A DNA stretch of 64,000 nt from CAVYWD01 sp963772225 (GCA_963772225.1 CAVYWD010000011.1:1116001-1180000); one strand, 5' to 3'. Shown: positions 46,600 to 56,473, counted from the stretch's first letter. The notes: generated by a model not told the origin, from the sequence alone. Numbers and translations: made by a program.

Positions 46600-47909
46600 T
46601 AGGGCGCGGCGCCGACGAGGCCGGTGTCGGCGTCGAACGCCTCGCCATCGAAGGGCACGACGACGACCTTGCTGCCATGGTTGTCGTTGCCCTGATCATC
46701 GCCTTTGTCCACGTCGATGGCCGCGAACGTGAAGTATTTGACGTGGCCGCCCTCCAGGTACACCTGCGGCCGCTCCAGCTTGTTCCAAATATTGGGGGTA
46801 CCGTCGGTGTATTTGATAAACGGCTTTGTCGCATCCACGGCCAGCCCCATGTTCTTCCAGTTATTGATGCCGTCAGGCGAGGTGAGGTGATACATTTTTC
46901 GGTCGAGCGGATAGCTGTAGACCATGTGGTATTGCCCGCCGCTGTACCAAAGGCATGGGTCCTCGGGCGTGCCGCCCGGGGTAAAGGAAATATTGGCGTA
47001 CACGCTGTTGGTCTTGACGACGAACGGCCCGGCGATCCCGCTGGTGCTGACCATGATTCGCCCGTCGCGCGACGACCCGAGGATGCTGCCGTCGGCGTTG
47101 GGCCAGAACGTCGTATTCGATGACGTGTTGGCGGTGCTGAGCCCGCCGGTCGCCGTCACCTGGATGGTGCCCCGCGGAGTCCAAGGTCCGTCGAGCGACG
47201 TCGACGAGTAGACGGGGGCTGGCTGCCGGGTTTCGCTGACCAGGATGAAGTAAGAACCGTCCGCCAGCTGGTTGGCCATGACGTTGTGGCCCTGACCGCC
47301 GGCGTCGGTGTAGCAAAGCCCCTTGTCGACATAGGGGCCGAGCGGGGACGACTCGCTCACGGCATGGACGCAGCTCGACCCGGGCCACCCTCCCCAGTGA
47401 CCCTTGGACTGGTCCCAACGGCTGGCGAACATGTGGTATTTGCCGTCGGCCGCCTTGACGATTCGACCGTCCCAATAGGACCAGCTCTTCATGGTCTTGT
47501 CTTCCAGACCATTGTCTTGATCGCGCGGCTGCACGTTCTTGGCGCCCCATCCGGTCGACGTGAGCGTGTTGACGACGGGAGTGGGCAGGAAATAGTCGAA
47601 GAGGGTCGCGCCGTCCCGTGCCCCGCCGTCCCTCGCCCCACCGTCCTTCGACCCGCCGTCACTCCCCGCGTCCTTCGCGCCAGCGTCGTGGTCGCCGGCG
47701 TCCGCAAAGCCACCGCCGCCGCCGCCGGCGTCGATGGAGGCACCGCCACCGTCGCTGGCGCTCCCTCCGTCCGAAGCGGCTCCGCCTTGGGACGCCGCGG
47801 AGTCCGGAGTCGAGGGGAGGTCACCACCCTCGCCGATGACGCCGAGAGAGCAGGAGCCCAGCGCCAGCATCAAAGACGCCCACCACAGCCATCCCCGAAG
47901 CAGGGCCAT
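46599..47909 (-). CDS. GH43-like five-bladed-propeller lipoprotein
   Basis: 436 residues from ATG 47909. The lipoprotein signal (LLRGWLWWASLMLALGSC) is followed by a long Gly/Asp/Ala/Ser linker (about 30-100) and then a GH43-type propeller: SWSYWDGRIVKAADGKYHMF, GQGHNVMANQLADGSYFILV, DPCLWYSGGQYHMVYSYPLD and NKLERPQVYLEGGHVKYFTF. The short acidic motifs at blade starts (WDGRI, EDPCLW, ERPQV) are where GH43 enzymes keep Asp and Glu catalytic residues. It probably trims plant- or microbe-derived arabino/xylo-oligosaccharides at the cell surface; substrate not predictable. Confidence 0.8.
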   Translation of the reverse strand: MALLRGWLWWASLMLALGSCSLGVIGEGGDLPSTPDSAASQGGAASDGGSASDGGGASIDAGGGGGGFADAGDHDAGAKDAGSDGGSKDGGARDGGARDGATLFDYFLPTPVVNTLTSTGWGAKNVQPRDQDNGLEDKTMKSWSYWDGRIVKAADGKYHMFASRWDQSKGHWGGWPGSSCVHAVSESSPLGPYVDKGLCYTDAGGQGHNVMANQLADGSYFILVSETRQPAPVYSSTSLDGPWTPRGTIQVTATGGLSTANTSSNTTFWPNADGSILGSSRDGRIMVSTSGIAGPFVVKTNSVYANISFTPGGTPEDPCLWYSGGQYHMVYSYPLDRKMYHLTSPDGINNWKNMGLAVDATKPFIKYTDGTPNIWNKLERPQVYLEGGHVKYFTFAAIDVDKGDDQGNDNHGSKVVVVPFDGEAFDADTGLVGAAP

Positions 47910-48019
47910 CGCGTTCCTCAGCAAGGGGGAACTGATGCGGCGTCCATCGCGCTTCGCGCTGCGGCGGCCCGCCGCGGTCTTTTGTAACAGAGGCGGGCGC
48001 GAGGACTTCGGGTCATGCG

Positions 48020-48931
48020 TCACCGATAGTGCCGCTCGAGCTCGCTCGCCCATGCGCGGCCGAGCTCGTCGCCGTGAGCCTGAAGCCAGGCGCGCAGCCC
48101 GGTGGAGCCGGTCGGCTTCTCTCGGGAGACGAGCAAGTTGGCCGAGAGCCCGGCGATCTCGTCGCGCGTGAGCGGCACGTCGCCCAGGAAGAGCCCGAAG
48201 AGCCGAGAGGCGAGGCGCAGCGCCCACGGCGGCATCGCCACGGCGCGCGAGCGCGACCCGACCGCCGAGGCGATCCACCCGACCAGCTCCGAGAACGCCG
48301 GCGCGTCGGGGCCCACGGCGTCCATCGTCAGGCTCTCCCGCGAGGCCCCCTGCTCCACCGCCAGGCGAGCGAAGTCGTCCACATGGATGGGCTGCAGCCC
48401 GTACGGCCCCGGCGCTATCCCCATGAGCGGAAAGCGGCGGACCATCCAGGCGATGTTGTTGAGCAGCACGTCCCGGCCGCCGAAGAACACCGCGGGCCGC
48501 AGGATGGCGTGGGAGAGGCCCGACACGTTGAGCGCCCGCTCGACCTGCGCCTTGCCTCGAAAATACGGGAGCGGCGAGTCCTCGCTGGGGTTGGTGATGC
48601 TCACGTGGACCACGCGGCGGACGCCCGCCTCGGCCGCGGCGGCGAACAGCGCCTTGCTGCGCGCCACCGCCCGCTCGAAGGTGGACTCGCCGTGATCGAA
48701 GCGGACCCAGTAGGTGTTGTAGAGCACCTCGACGCCGGCCAGCGCCTGGCGCAGGGCCACCGGGTCTTCGAAGCGGAACGGAACCACCTCGACGCGCCCG
48801 CCGAACGGGTCGGGCCGGTCCGGGTGCCCGGTCAGCGACCGCACGCGGACGCCTCGGGCGAGGAGCTCTGCGCAGATGGCGCGCCCGCTATAGCCGAAGG
48901 CGCCGGTCACTGCGTGGAGGGGGCTGGTCAT
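48020..48931 (-). CDS. NmrA-like NAD(P)-dependent epimerase/dehydratase
   Basis: 303 residues. Start ATG 48931 follows GAGGAG at 5 nt; a much longer open frame upstream is not needed. Rossmann fold with the nucleotide motif AVTGAFGYSGRAICAELLAR (GxxGxxG), RVRSLTGHPDRPDPFGGR, VVHVSITNPSEDSPLPYFRG and AILRPAVFFGGRDVLLNNIA. The catalytic Tyr-x-x-x-Lys appears as YFRGK. Atypical SDR proteins of this type act as quinone or NADPH sensors or epimerases; the substrate is unknown. Confidence 0.85.
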   Translation of the reverse strand: MTSPLHAVTGAFGYSGRAICAELLARGVRVRSLTGHPDRPDPFGGRVEVVPFRFEDPVALRQALAGVEVLYNTYWVRFDHGESTFERAVARSKALFAAAAEAGVRRVVHVSITNPSEDSPLPYFRGKAQVERALNVSGLSHAILRPAVFFGGRDVLLNNIAWMVRRFPLMGIAPGPYGLQPIHVDDFARLAVEQGASRESLTMDAVGPDAPAFSELVGWIASAVGSRSRAVAMPPWALRLASRLFGLFLGDVPLTRDEIAGLSANLLVSREKPTGSTGLRAWLQAHGDELGRAWASELERHYR

Positions 48932-49084
48932 GGTGGCTCCTCGAGGGGCCTCGGACTCCCAGTCACCGGGCTGAACCCTCGTGCCCGAGCGTCCGGGCTT
49001 GAGGCTTGAGGCCTTCTCTCCTCCGGCGCCCGTGGTAGAGACACGGTCGAGCGGCCTTGTGCCCTCCGCGGCGCTCGAGAGCTC

Positions 49085-49999
49085 ATGTCCCAGACCAGAA
49101 AGCGCCTCCAGGGCCCGGCAAACGCGATCGCCTCGGACCCCTATGCCCTCTACGAGAAGGCGGTTCAGGACCCGATCGTCGAGCTCGGCCTGCTCGAGCG
49201 CGCGCTGAGGCGGGCGGGCCACCCTGCGAAGCGCCTCCGCGAGGACTTCAGCGGCACGGCGCTGCTCTCGGCCCACTGGGTCGCTGCCGGCCCGGGGCGC
49301 TCGGCGGTGGCCGTGGACATCGACCCCGCCGCGCACGCTTGGGGGCGCGCGCATCACGGACCCGCCCTGGGCGCGGCTTCGCGGCGACTCCACTGGGTCC
49401 AGGCCGACGTCCGCCGCGGGCCGACCGGCCCCTTCGATGCCGTGGTGGCCCTCAACTTCAGCTACCAAGTCTTCCACACCCGCCCGGCCCTGAAGGACTA
49501 CCTGTCAGGCGCGCGGCGGGCCCTGGCGCCCGGCGGCGTCTTGATGCTCGATGCCTTTGGCGGGTGGCTCGCGCAACAGGGGCTGGTCGAGCGGAGGCGG
49601 TTGAGCCGTCGCGCGACGTACCTCTGGGAGCAGGGGCCGCTCGATCCCATCACTCACCGGGTGCGCTGCTCCATCGGCTTCGCCCTCTCGGGCGGCCGGC
49701 CCGCGACCGCCTTCCAGTACGACTGGCGGCTCTGGACCCTGCCGGAGCTGACGGACCTCTTGCAGGAAGTCGGGTTCGCCGACGTGGCCACCCTTTGGGA
49801 CGTGGAGCCCCCGGGCATCGTGCCTCGCTACGTTCCTAGGCGCCGCGCCGTCACCCAGGGAGCCTGGTTGGCCTACCTCGTCGCGCGGCGGCCCCTCAGT
49901 AGCTCGCCCGCACGCCCAGCGTCGGCAGCACGATGGGAAAGCTCAGCGCGCTCTTCAAAAGCCGCCCGCCGCCGGCGAACTGGCCCCCGGCGTAGTTGA
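49085..49999 (+). CDS. Class I SAM-dependent methyltransferase
   Basis: 304 residues. SAM-binding motif I is LREDFSGTALLSAHWVAAG, followed by VAVDIDPAAHAWGRAHHG, FDAVVALNFSYQVFHTRPAL and LAPGGVLMLDAFGGWLAQQG. The acceptor is unknown. The last about 35 residues (from SSSPARPASAARW onward) are low-complexity and overlap the convergent receptor gene by 104 bp. A one-base shift near 49890 would end the protein at a TAG just before the receptor stop, so the true C-terminus is probably LAYLVARR plus a few residues. Confidence 0.8.
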   Translation: MSQTRKRLQGPANAIASDPYALYEKAVQDPIVELGLLERALRRAGHPAKRLREDFSGTALLSAHWVAAGPGRSAVAVDIDPAAHAWGRAHHGPALGAASRRLHWVQADVRRGPTGPFDAVVALNFSYQVFHTRPALKDYLSGARRALAPGGVLMLDAFGGWLAQQGLVERRRLSRRATYLWEQGPLDPITHRVRCSIGFALSGGRPATAFQYDWRLWTLPELTDLLQEVGFADVATLWDVEPPGIVPRYVPRRRAVTQGAWLAYLVARRPLSSSPARPASAARWESSARSSKAARRRRTGPRRS

Positions 50000-52637
50000 A
50001 CGCCATCACCTCCGAGCTGAAGGTGGCGTTCATGATGTCCAGGTAGGCCTCCAGGGCGAAGGTGTCGAACGCCCAGCTCTTGCCCACGCGCACGTCGACT
50101 CGAAAGAACGGCGGCAGCCGGTCGGCCTGGTTCGCGCTCACGGGGATCCACAGCGGCCGCCCCGCCGAGTCCGCGCCGGCGCGGAAGGTCGTCGAGGTCA
50201 TCGCGCCGGTCTCCGGGCGGCCGGTGTTGAAGTGGAGCACCGCGCCCACCGTCCAGTTGGCCGGGAGGCGATAGGAGAGCACCGCGTTGGCGATGTGAGT
50301 CTGGTCGAAGGCGTAGGGCAAAAACCCCGCTCCCTGCCCCACGGCGTTGCCCGCCGCGTCGTATTGGGTGAACCGCGCGTACCGCGTGCTCCGCTGGAAG
50401 GAATACGAGATCCACCCGAACCAGCGCCCGCCCAGCGCGCGCCGCACCATCAGCTCGATTCCCCAGGCGCGACCGGTCGAGGCGATGTCGCCGGGAGACA
50501 AAAGGCTCAAGCCCGGGACTTGCCCGGCCCCCAGCGCGCCCGAGGCGGCCGTGGCGAGCGAGCTCGGGTCGAACGGGTTCACCTCGAAGGTGCGCAGAAG
50601 CGGGTTGAAGTACCCGTCCAGCGAGACCTCCCAGCGCGCGGCTGGCTTCCACTCGACGCCCAGCTCGAGCTGGGCCCCGCGCTGCAGCCCGTAGCGCAGC
50701 AGCGCCAGGTCGGCCACCGGCAGCGACAGGAGCATCGTCGGCGGCTGGTCGAAGAGGCCCGCGCCCGCCTTGAGCGCCACCGCCTCGCCGAGCTTGCGCC
50801 TCACCGTGAGCCGCGGCGCGGGCGAGAGAAAGTCGGCCGCCGGGTCGAGGTGGTAGTAGTCGAGCCGCGCTCCCAGGGCGAGCGTCCAGCCGCCGCCTTC
50901 CAGGGCGAGCTGCAGGAAGGCGCCGCCGAAGGAGCCAAGCGCGGCCGGCAGCTCCGAGGGCGAGAGCATTGAGTAGCCGCCCAGCGTGCCCGACGTGGCG
51001 ATCAGCGCCTCGCGGCGCTCGAAGTCCGCGCCCAGCGAGAGCTGGAGCGCCTTCGACACCGCCAGCCGGTACGAGGCGCGCGCCGCGACGGAGCGCTCGC
51101 GCACGCCGACCTGCGTCGACTCGCCGACGATGTCCCGAGAGTCGAACGCGAGGGCGTCCTGGCCCAGGGTGGCGCCCAGCTCCAGCTCGCCCGCTCCGGC
51201 GGGGTGCGCGTAGCGCAGGTCGAGCCGGTGGAAGCGCACCGACTGCATGGCGGTCGCCACGTCGGGGCTGTCCGAGACCGTCCCCAGCGCGTCGCTGCTG
51301 CCGAAGGCGAACAGGCGCAGCCGGCCGCCCAAGACCCGCTGCTCGACGCGCCCTTGGTAGTCCCAGAAGTCCAGCACGTAGCCCGGGCTCCGGGCGCTGT
51401 TGCTCTGGGCGCTGGCGGTCAGCGCCAGGATCCACGGCGTGAAGCTGAACCGCCCGGCCAGCGCCACGTCGGTGCCGGTGCGAGCGATGGGGAGCTCGGC
51501 GAAGCCGCCGACGTTGAAGAGGTCGGCGTAGGCCGACGCGTGGAGCCGGTCGTCCTGGGCGTGCGCGACCTTCCCGTCGATGACGCCGCCGAGCAGCCGC
51601 CCGTACTGCGGCGGCGGCGCGCCCGGGTAAAAGTCGATGCCCTCGATGAACTCCGGGTGGACCACCGCCGGCCCGACGAACAGGTGGAACAGGATGGGCA
51701 CCCGGATGCCGTCCAGGAAGTAGCCGGTGGACGCGGGCGCGGCCCCGCGCACGATGGGGTACGCGACGCCGCTGAGCATGCTCCCCACGCCGGGCAGCAG
51801 CGTCACCACCCGGAACGGGTCGCCCATGGTGCCGGGCACCTCGCGGACCTCCTCGCGGCGCAGCGACACCCGCGAGACAAAGGTCCGCTCGCGTTCGGCC
51901 ACGACCACCGTCTCGTAGGGGTTGAGCTGCAGCGGCTCCAGCGCGTACACCACCTCCAGCGCCTCGCCCGGCCGGACCTGCTCGCGGAAGGTCCGGGGCC
52001 GGAAGCCGGGGGCGCGGACCTGCACCTCGCGCTCGCCCTCGGGGAGCTCGAGGCGAAACTGCCCGCGCTCGTCCGACCGCGCGCTCGCGCCGCCCTCCTC
52101 GGCGACCGTCGCCTCAGACACCGGGCGGCGGTTGCCCTTGGACCGGATCCGCCCCGAGATGGCACCGGTCTGCGGCAAAGGGCGCGCGCCCGCGGGGACT
52201 CGCGCCTCGGGCGCGGTGAACCGGTACCGGAAGCGGATGCGCACGGCGATCGGGATCCCGTCGAGCTCGGCCGGCTTGAATTGGAGGCGGAGCGCGGCCT
52301 CGCGCGCCGCCGCGTCGAACAGCGGGTGCGCCCCCTGCACCAGGACCACCTCGGCCACTTGGCCCCGGGCGTCGACCAAGAGCTCCAGCTCCACCTCGCC
52401 GGAGGCGCCGGCCGCGCGCAGCGCCTCGGGGAAGGGCGCTGGCGAGTCGGCGACGAGCGCCGGTGGCTGGAGCGGCCGCGCCGGTTGGGGCACAGCCGCG
52501 GCGGGGGCTCGCCGCTCCGGGGCGATCTCCGGCTCGGCCCTCTGGCCTCGCGCGCCCCCGGCCGCCAGCAGCGCGGCCGCACCGGCCGCCGCGGCGAGGA
52601 TCGCCCTCGAGAGTGACTTTCCCCCCGCTCCGCCCAT
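49896..52637 (-). CDS. TonB-dependent receptor with N-terminal TonB-like domain
   Basis: 913 residues from ATG 52637; a longer open frame upstream is antisense to other genes. Signal peptide ILAAAAGAAALLAAGGARG. TonB-type domain (about 60-140: FPEALRAAGASGEVELELLV, AAREAALRLQFKPAELDGIP), carboxypeptidase-regulatory fold (GAISGRIRSKGNRRPVSEAT), plug (VPGTMGDPFRVVTLLPGVGS, STGYFLDGIRVPILFHLFVG) and beta-barrel ending in LPTLGVRASY. Same architecture as the receptor at 19.7-22.4 kb but clearly divergent, so the two are not recent copies. The ligand is unknown. Tail-to-tail with the methyltransferase. Confidence 0.9.
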   Translation of the reverse strand: MGGAGGKSLSRAILAAAAGAAALLAAGGARGQRAEPEIAPERRAPAAAVPQPARPLQPPALVADSPAPFPEALRAAGASGEVELELLVDARGQVAEVVLVQGAHPLFDAAAREAALRLQFKPAELDGIPIAVRIRFRYRFTAPEARVPAGARPLPQTGAISGRIRSKGNRRPVSEATVAEEGGASARSDERGQFRLELPEGEREVQVRAPGFRPRTFREQVRPGEALEVVYALEPLQLNPYETVVVAERERTFVSRVSLRREEVREVPGTMGDPFRVVTLLPGVGSMLSGVAYPIVRGAAPASTGYFLDGIRVPILFHLFVGPAVVHPEFIEGIDFYPGAPPPQYGRLLGGVIDGKVAHAQDDRLHASAYADLFNVGGFAELPIARTGTDVALAGRFSFTPWILALTASAQSNSARSPGYVLDFWDYQGRVEQRVLGGRLRLFAFGSSDALGTVSDSPDVATAMQSVRFHRLDLRYAHPAGAGELELGATLGQDALAFDSRDIVGESTQVGVRERSVAARASYRLAVSKALQLSLGADFERREALIATSGTLGGYSMLSPSELPAALGSFGGAFLQLALEGGGWTLALGARLDYYHLDPAADFLSPAPRLTVRRKLGEAVALKAGAGLFDQPPTMLLSLPVADLALLRYGLQRGAQLELGVEWKPAARWEVSLDGYFNPLLRTFEVNPFDPSSLATAASGALGAGQVPGLSLLSPGDIASTGRAWGIELMVRRALGGRWFGWISYSFQRSTRYARFTQYDAAGNAVGQGAGFLPYAFDQTHIANAVLSYRLPANWTVGAVLHFNTGRPETGAMTSTTFRAGADSAGRPLWIPVSANQADRLPPFFRVDVRVGKSWAFDTFALEAYLDIMNATFSSEVMAFNYAGGQFAGGGRLLKSALSFPIVLPTLGVRASY

Positions 52638-52895
52638 GGCCCCGCGTCCCGAGCCGCCAGGCGCGCGGGGAGCCGCGCTCTCGAGGCGCCTTCGAGCGCC
52701 CACCAGGACCGCCGGTCGAGGACCACAATGAAGGTGGCCCGCCGGGCGGGCGCAAGCCACGCCCCACGCCCGGGCGCGGTCCGCCTCTTCACAGCGGCCA
52801 TCAAGACGCAGCTGGCGTTCCCGCCCAAGGGGCGTTTTATTGTCCCCCGTCCAGCCCGAGACTTTCGCCGCGGGCCGAAAGGGAGCTTGAGGAAC

Positions 52896-53867
52896 ATGAT
52901 CGGCGGCACCTTGAATCCCACGGCGCACAATCCCCGCGCAGGGGGCGAGGACGACGGCGCGCTGGCGCCCATCGTCCAGGCCCTGAGCGGCGCGAGCCGG
53001 GCCCTGACGGCTCGGCGGGGACCCGCGGCGGCGCGCCACGAGTTCCCCTCGCGGGCCAAGGTCATCCAAGCGGTCGAGGAGCTTCGCGGCGTGCTCTTCC
53101 CCGGCTACTTCGGGCCGTCGGAGCTCACCGGCGAGGGCGTGCGCTACCACATCGGCGCGACGCTCGACCACGTCCTGCACGCCATGGCCGAGCAGATCAA
53201 GCGGGGCCTCTGCTCCTCCTGCGACCACGACGCCCCCAACGACTGCGCCCACTGCAGCAACGACGCGGCGCTCTCCCTCTCGCGCGCCTTCTTGGGGACC
53301 TTGCCCAAGGTGCGCCACCTGCTCGGGACCGACGCCCAGGCGGCCTACGAAGGGGACCCGGCGGCGCCCAGCCCCGACGAGGCCATCTTCAGCTACCCGG
53401 GGTTCTTGGCCATCATGAGCTACCGCCTGGCCCACGAGCTGCTTTTGCTGAGGGTGCCGCTCATCCCGCGGATGATCACCGAGCACGCGCACTCGGTCAC
53501 CGGCATCGACATCCACCCCGGCGCGCGCATCGGAGAGCGGTTCTTCATCGACCACGGCACCGGCGTCGTCATCGGCGAGACCTGCGTCATCGGCAAGAAC
53601 GTGCGCCTGTACCAGGGCGTCACTCTGGGCGCCAAGAGCTTCCCCCTCGACGAGCACGGCAACCCAATCAAGGGCATCGACCGGCACCCCGTCGTGGAGG
53701 ACGACGTGATCGTCTATTCCAACGCGACCATCCTCGGCCGGGTCACCATCGGCAAGGGCTCGTCGGTGGGAGGCAACGTCTGGCTGACGCGGAGCCTGCC
53801 GCCCAACAGCTCGCTCGCCCAGGCGCCGCTCCGCTCCGAGCGATTCGAGCAGGGCGCAGGCATCTGA
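52896..53867 (+). CDS. cysE: Serine O-acetyltransferase
   Basis: 323 residues from ATG 52896 (GAGGA just upstream). The C-terminal left-handed beta-helix has hexapeptide repeats: IDIHPGARIGERFFIDHGTG, VVIGETCVIGKNVRLYQGVT, LGAKSFPLDEHGNPIKGIDR and ATILGRVTIGKGSSVGGNVW. The catalytic His pair is in HAHSVTGIDIHPGA and IDHGTGVVIGE. The N-terminal part carries CSSCDHDAPNDCAHCSNDA, two CxxC-like pairs present in a proteobacterial subgroup. It acetylates serine as the first step of cysteine synthesis; no cysK is adjacent. Confidence 0.88.
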   Translation: MIGGTLNPTAHNPRAGGEDDGALAPIVQALSGASRALTARRGPAAARHEFPSRAKVIQAVEELRGVLFPGYFGPSELTGEGVRYHIGATLDHVLHAMAEQIKRGLCSSCDHDAPNDCAHCSNDAALSLSRAFLGTLPKVRHLLGTDAQAAYEGDPAAPSPDEAIFSYPGFLAIMSYRLAHELLLLRVPLIPRMITEHAHSVTGIDIHPGARIGERFFIDHGTGVVIGETCVIGKNVRLYQGVTLGAKSFPLDEHGNPIKGIDRHPVVEDDVIVYSNATILGRVTIGKGSSVGGNVWLTRSLPPNSSLAQAPLRSERFEQGAGI

Positions 53868-53930
53868 CGCACCTCCTCTTGATGCCGCGCACGGGCTCGC
53901 ATCCGCGGCCCACCGGCGGCCGACCCTCCG

Positions 53931-54587
53931 ATGCTCCGACGACCCATCCAGCCTCCCGGCGACCGCCGAGACTTCTCGGCACCCGCTCCCGGCGACTCCG
54001 ACCCCCTCGAGCAGCTCCGCCCGCGCCATCGCCCGGTCGCGACCGGCTTCCTGCTCGCGCTCCTCGCGCTGGTCTTCCTGGGGCAGAAGCTCGACCCGAG
54101 CCTCACCGACGCGCTCGCCGTGACGCCGGAGGCGCTGCACGGCGAGCCCTGGCGCATCGCCACCGGCGCCCTGGTGCACGCCGGCTACTTGCACATCGCC
54201 GCCAACACCTACTTCGGATGGTTCGTCGGGGCGCGCATCGAGCGCCACATCGGCGCGGCACGCCTGCTGCTCATCAGCCTCGTCGCCATGGTCTGTGCGG
54301 GGCTCGTGGTCGCGCTGCGCGGCCAGGAAGCGGTGGGCTTCTCGGGGGTGGTGTTCGGCTGGTTCGCGAGCTGGCTCGCCTTTCACCTCACGCCGCGCTT
54401 TCCCGGCCTGCGGCTGTCCGGGCCCCAGCGGGCGGCCTATATCCAGAACCTGGTCTTGAACCTGCTCATCTCGGCGATGCCGGTGATCTCCGCGGCCGCT
54501 CACCTGGGCGGGTTCGCGGGCGGCTTCGCCGCGGCCTTTCTCTTGGGCCAGCGACGGGGCGCGCCGAGACCGCCCTCGCCCGCGTGA
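53931..54587 (+). CDS. Rhomboid-family intramembrane serine protease
   Basis: 218 residues, six hydrophobic segments. Catalytic serine is in VGFSGVVFGWF (GxSG) and the histidine in AAHLGGFAGGFAAAFLLG. The structural motif ALVHAGYLHIAANTYFGW precedes them, as in true rhomboids. It cleaves membrane anchors of other proteins. It lies 63 nt after cysE on the same strand, possibly co-transcribed. Confidence 0.88.
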   Translation: MLRRPIQPPGDRRDFSAPAPGDSDPLEQLRPRHRPVATGFLLALLALVFLGQKLDPSLTDALAVTPEALHGEPWRIATGALVHAGYLHIAANTYFGWFVGARIERHIGAARLLLISLVAMVCAGLVVALRGQEAVGFSGVVFGWFASWLAFHLTPRFPGLRLSGPQRAAYIQNLVLNLLISAMPVISAAAHLGGFAGGFAAAFLLGQRRGAPRPPSPA

Positions 54588-55059
54588 GCGGCCGGCCTCT
54601 CGCCGGCGCCGGTCGGCTTCGACGAGACCTCCCGGCGCGCCGGCTTCACGCTGCCGCTCGCCGCGCTCCGTCGACCTGGAGCTCGGACATCACCCCGCCG
54701 ACCCTGGGCGGCTCGTCGGCGGCGCGTGCGTCGCCGACGAACCCTCTCGGGCCGAAATAGAGCTCAGAACGCGAGGCGCAGCTCGAGCCTCGGCGCGAGG
54801 CGCACTCCGGCGCCGAAACCGCCCGCGGATTCGTCGGGACTGGAGGCAGCTTCTGCCAATTGGACATTTCGGGAATAGCTGGCCACGTCTTTTTGGCAAA
54901 GATCGCTGAAATGGCTCTGCGTCCCCATGACATTTTGACGACAAACGATCTTCGATTGCTCTTTTCGGCAAGCGCTCGTCGAATTTCATCGCAGATCGTC
55001 GCGAAAAGCGGGAAGGCTCTGACGGCGCCAACACGAGCCCGCGTGACCGGCCGGCGCCC
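54588..55059. other. 472-bp stretch with a possible outer-membrane protein fragment
   Basis: On the minus strand a frame ending in TGA at 54766-54764 reads ESAGGFGAGVRLAPRLELRL and stops after AF, which looks like the final strands of an outer-membrane beta-barrel. It stays open for about 75 codons upstream but has no signal or start, and its first part is not barrel-like. It may be the leftover end of a lost gene. The upstream part (54850-55020) is less GC-rich than its neighbours. Confidence 0.3.
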
Positions 55060-56403
55060 TCAGGGCTCTTGCGGGGGCGCGCCGTCGTCCTGGGCGTCGC
55101 GCTTCGGCTCGAGCCTGCGAACGCGCACCTGCTTCACGCTCCGCTCGCTCCGCTCCACGACCTGCAGCTCGAACCCGTCGACGGCGAAGGCCTGGCCCGC
55201 GGCGGGGATGGCGCCGGCGAGGTGGGTGACGAGCCCGCCCAAGGTCTCGTAGGCGGCGTCCTCGGGGAGCTCGGCCTCGAGCCGGCGGTTGAGCTCTCGG
55301 ACCGGGAGCGCCGCGGCGACGAGCCACGTCCCCTGCGACTCGGGCTTCACCGGGTCGGGCTCGGTGGCGTGCTCGCTCAGGAGGTCGCCCACGATCTCCT
55401 CGACCAGGTCCTCGGTCGTCACCAGCCCCGCCGTCCCGCCGTACTCGTCCACCACGACGGCCAGGTGCTCGTGCCGCTTCTGGAGCGCGCGCAAGAGGTC
55501 CACCGCGCGCATGGAGGTGGGGACGAAGAAGGCCGGGCGGATGATGTCCTTGAGCACGATGAGCTCGCGCTCGCCGAAGAGCGGCAGAATGTCCTTGGCG
55601 GTGATGTAGCCGACGACCTTGTCGAGGTCGCCGTCGAACACCGGCATGCGCGTGTGGCCCTGCTCGAGCAGCACGAGGCGAATCTCGTCGGAGCTGGTCT
55701 TCAGGTCGATGCCGATGATGCGCGGCCGCGGCACCATGACTTCCTCGACGATCCGCTCGCCGAAGTCCACGGCGCGTTCGATGATCTCCGCGCGCCGCTT
55801 CTCGATGGCCCCCGACGCCGCCGCCTCGCCGATGAGCAGCTTGATCTCCTCGGCGGTGAGCCGGCTCTCGGTGAAGTGGGTCCGGTCGCGCAAGGGCCGC
55901 AAAAGCAGGTTCGCGCTGGCGGTCAGCAGGAAGACGAGCGGCTTGAACAGGGTGCCCAACCCGAGCAGCGGCCTGGCCATGCGCAGAGACAGCGGCTCGG
56001 CGAAGCGCAAGCCAATCGACTTGGGCAAGAGCTCTCCCAGGACGATGGACACGAACGAGTACCCGACGACGACGATGCCCAGGGCTATCTGCTCGGAGGC
56101 CTCCTGAACCAGGCGCACGGGCACGTCGCGGAGCGCCTGGGCGACCGGCGCGGCGAGGGTCGCGCCCCCGAGCGCGGCGCCGAGGGCGCTCAGGCCGGTG
56201 ACGCCGACCTGCACGGTGGCGAGGAAGGTCTCGACCTGGCCGTGGAGCCGGTCCACCGCCCGCGCGGAGCGGCTCCCTTCCTCCATGAGGTGCTTGATGC
56301 GCGAGCGCCGCACCGACACGACGGCGATCTCCGCGGCGGAGAAGATGCCGTTCGCCAGCACCAGCGCCAGCATCCACAGCAGGGTCTGAACGAGTTCCCT
56401 CAT
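55060..56403 (-). CDS. CNNM/CBS-domain membrane protein (hemolysin C/CorC family)
   Basis: 447 residues from ATG 56403. The N-terminal CNNM domain has four helices (MLALVLANGIFSAAEIAVVS, VQVGVTGLSALGAALGGATL, VVGYSFVSIVLGELLPKSIG). A CBS pair follows (about 210-335, VMVPRPRIIGIDLKTSSDEI and VVVDEYGGTAGLVTTEDLVE), then a CorC/HlyC domain (AALPVRELNRRLEAELPEDA). Members move Mg2+/Na+ or protect against metal stress; direct haemolysis is not implied. Full length. Confidence 0.92.
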   Translation of the reverse strand: MRELVQTLLWMLALVLANGIFSAAEIAVVSVRRSRIKHLMEEGSRSARAVDRLHGQVETFLATVQVGVTGLSALGAALGGATLAAPVAQALRDVPVRLVQEASEQIALGIVVVGYSFVSIVLGELLPKSIGLRFAEPLSLRMARPLLGLGTLFKPLVFLLTASANLLLRPLRDRTHFTESRLTAEEIKLLIGEAAASGAIEKRRAEIIERAVDFGERIVEEVMVPRPRIIGIDLKTSSDEIRLVLLEQGHTRMPVFDGDLDKVVGYITAKDILPLFGERELIVLKDIIRPAFFVPTSMRAVDLLRALQKRHEHLAVVVDEYGGTAGLVTTEDLVEEIVGDLLSEHATEPDPVKPESQGTWLVAAALPVRELNRRLEAELPEDAAYETLGGLVTHLAGAIPAAGQAFAVDGFELQVVERSERSVKQVRVRRLEPKRDAQDDGAPPQEP

Positions 56404-56473
56404 GCGCCTTTGGGCCCGCGCGCGCGGGCGGCTCGTGATCATCCTAATCCGGCCGAGCCGGAACCGTTGCCAA

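Noticed and set aside
48932..49477. Upstream extension of the NmrA-like gene
   Set aside because: It is antisense to the methyltransferase start, and ATG 48931 has a proper ribosome site.
52638..54503. N-terminal extension that makes the second receptor 1535 residues
   Set aside because: The extension is antisense to cysE and the rhomboid gene; the signal peptide begins at 52637.
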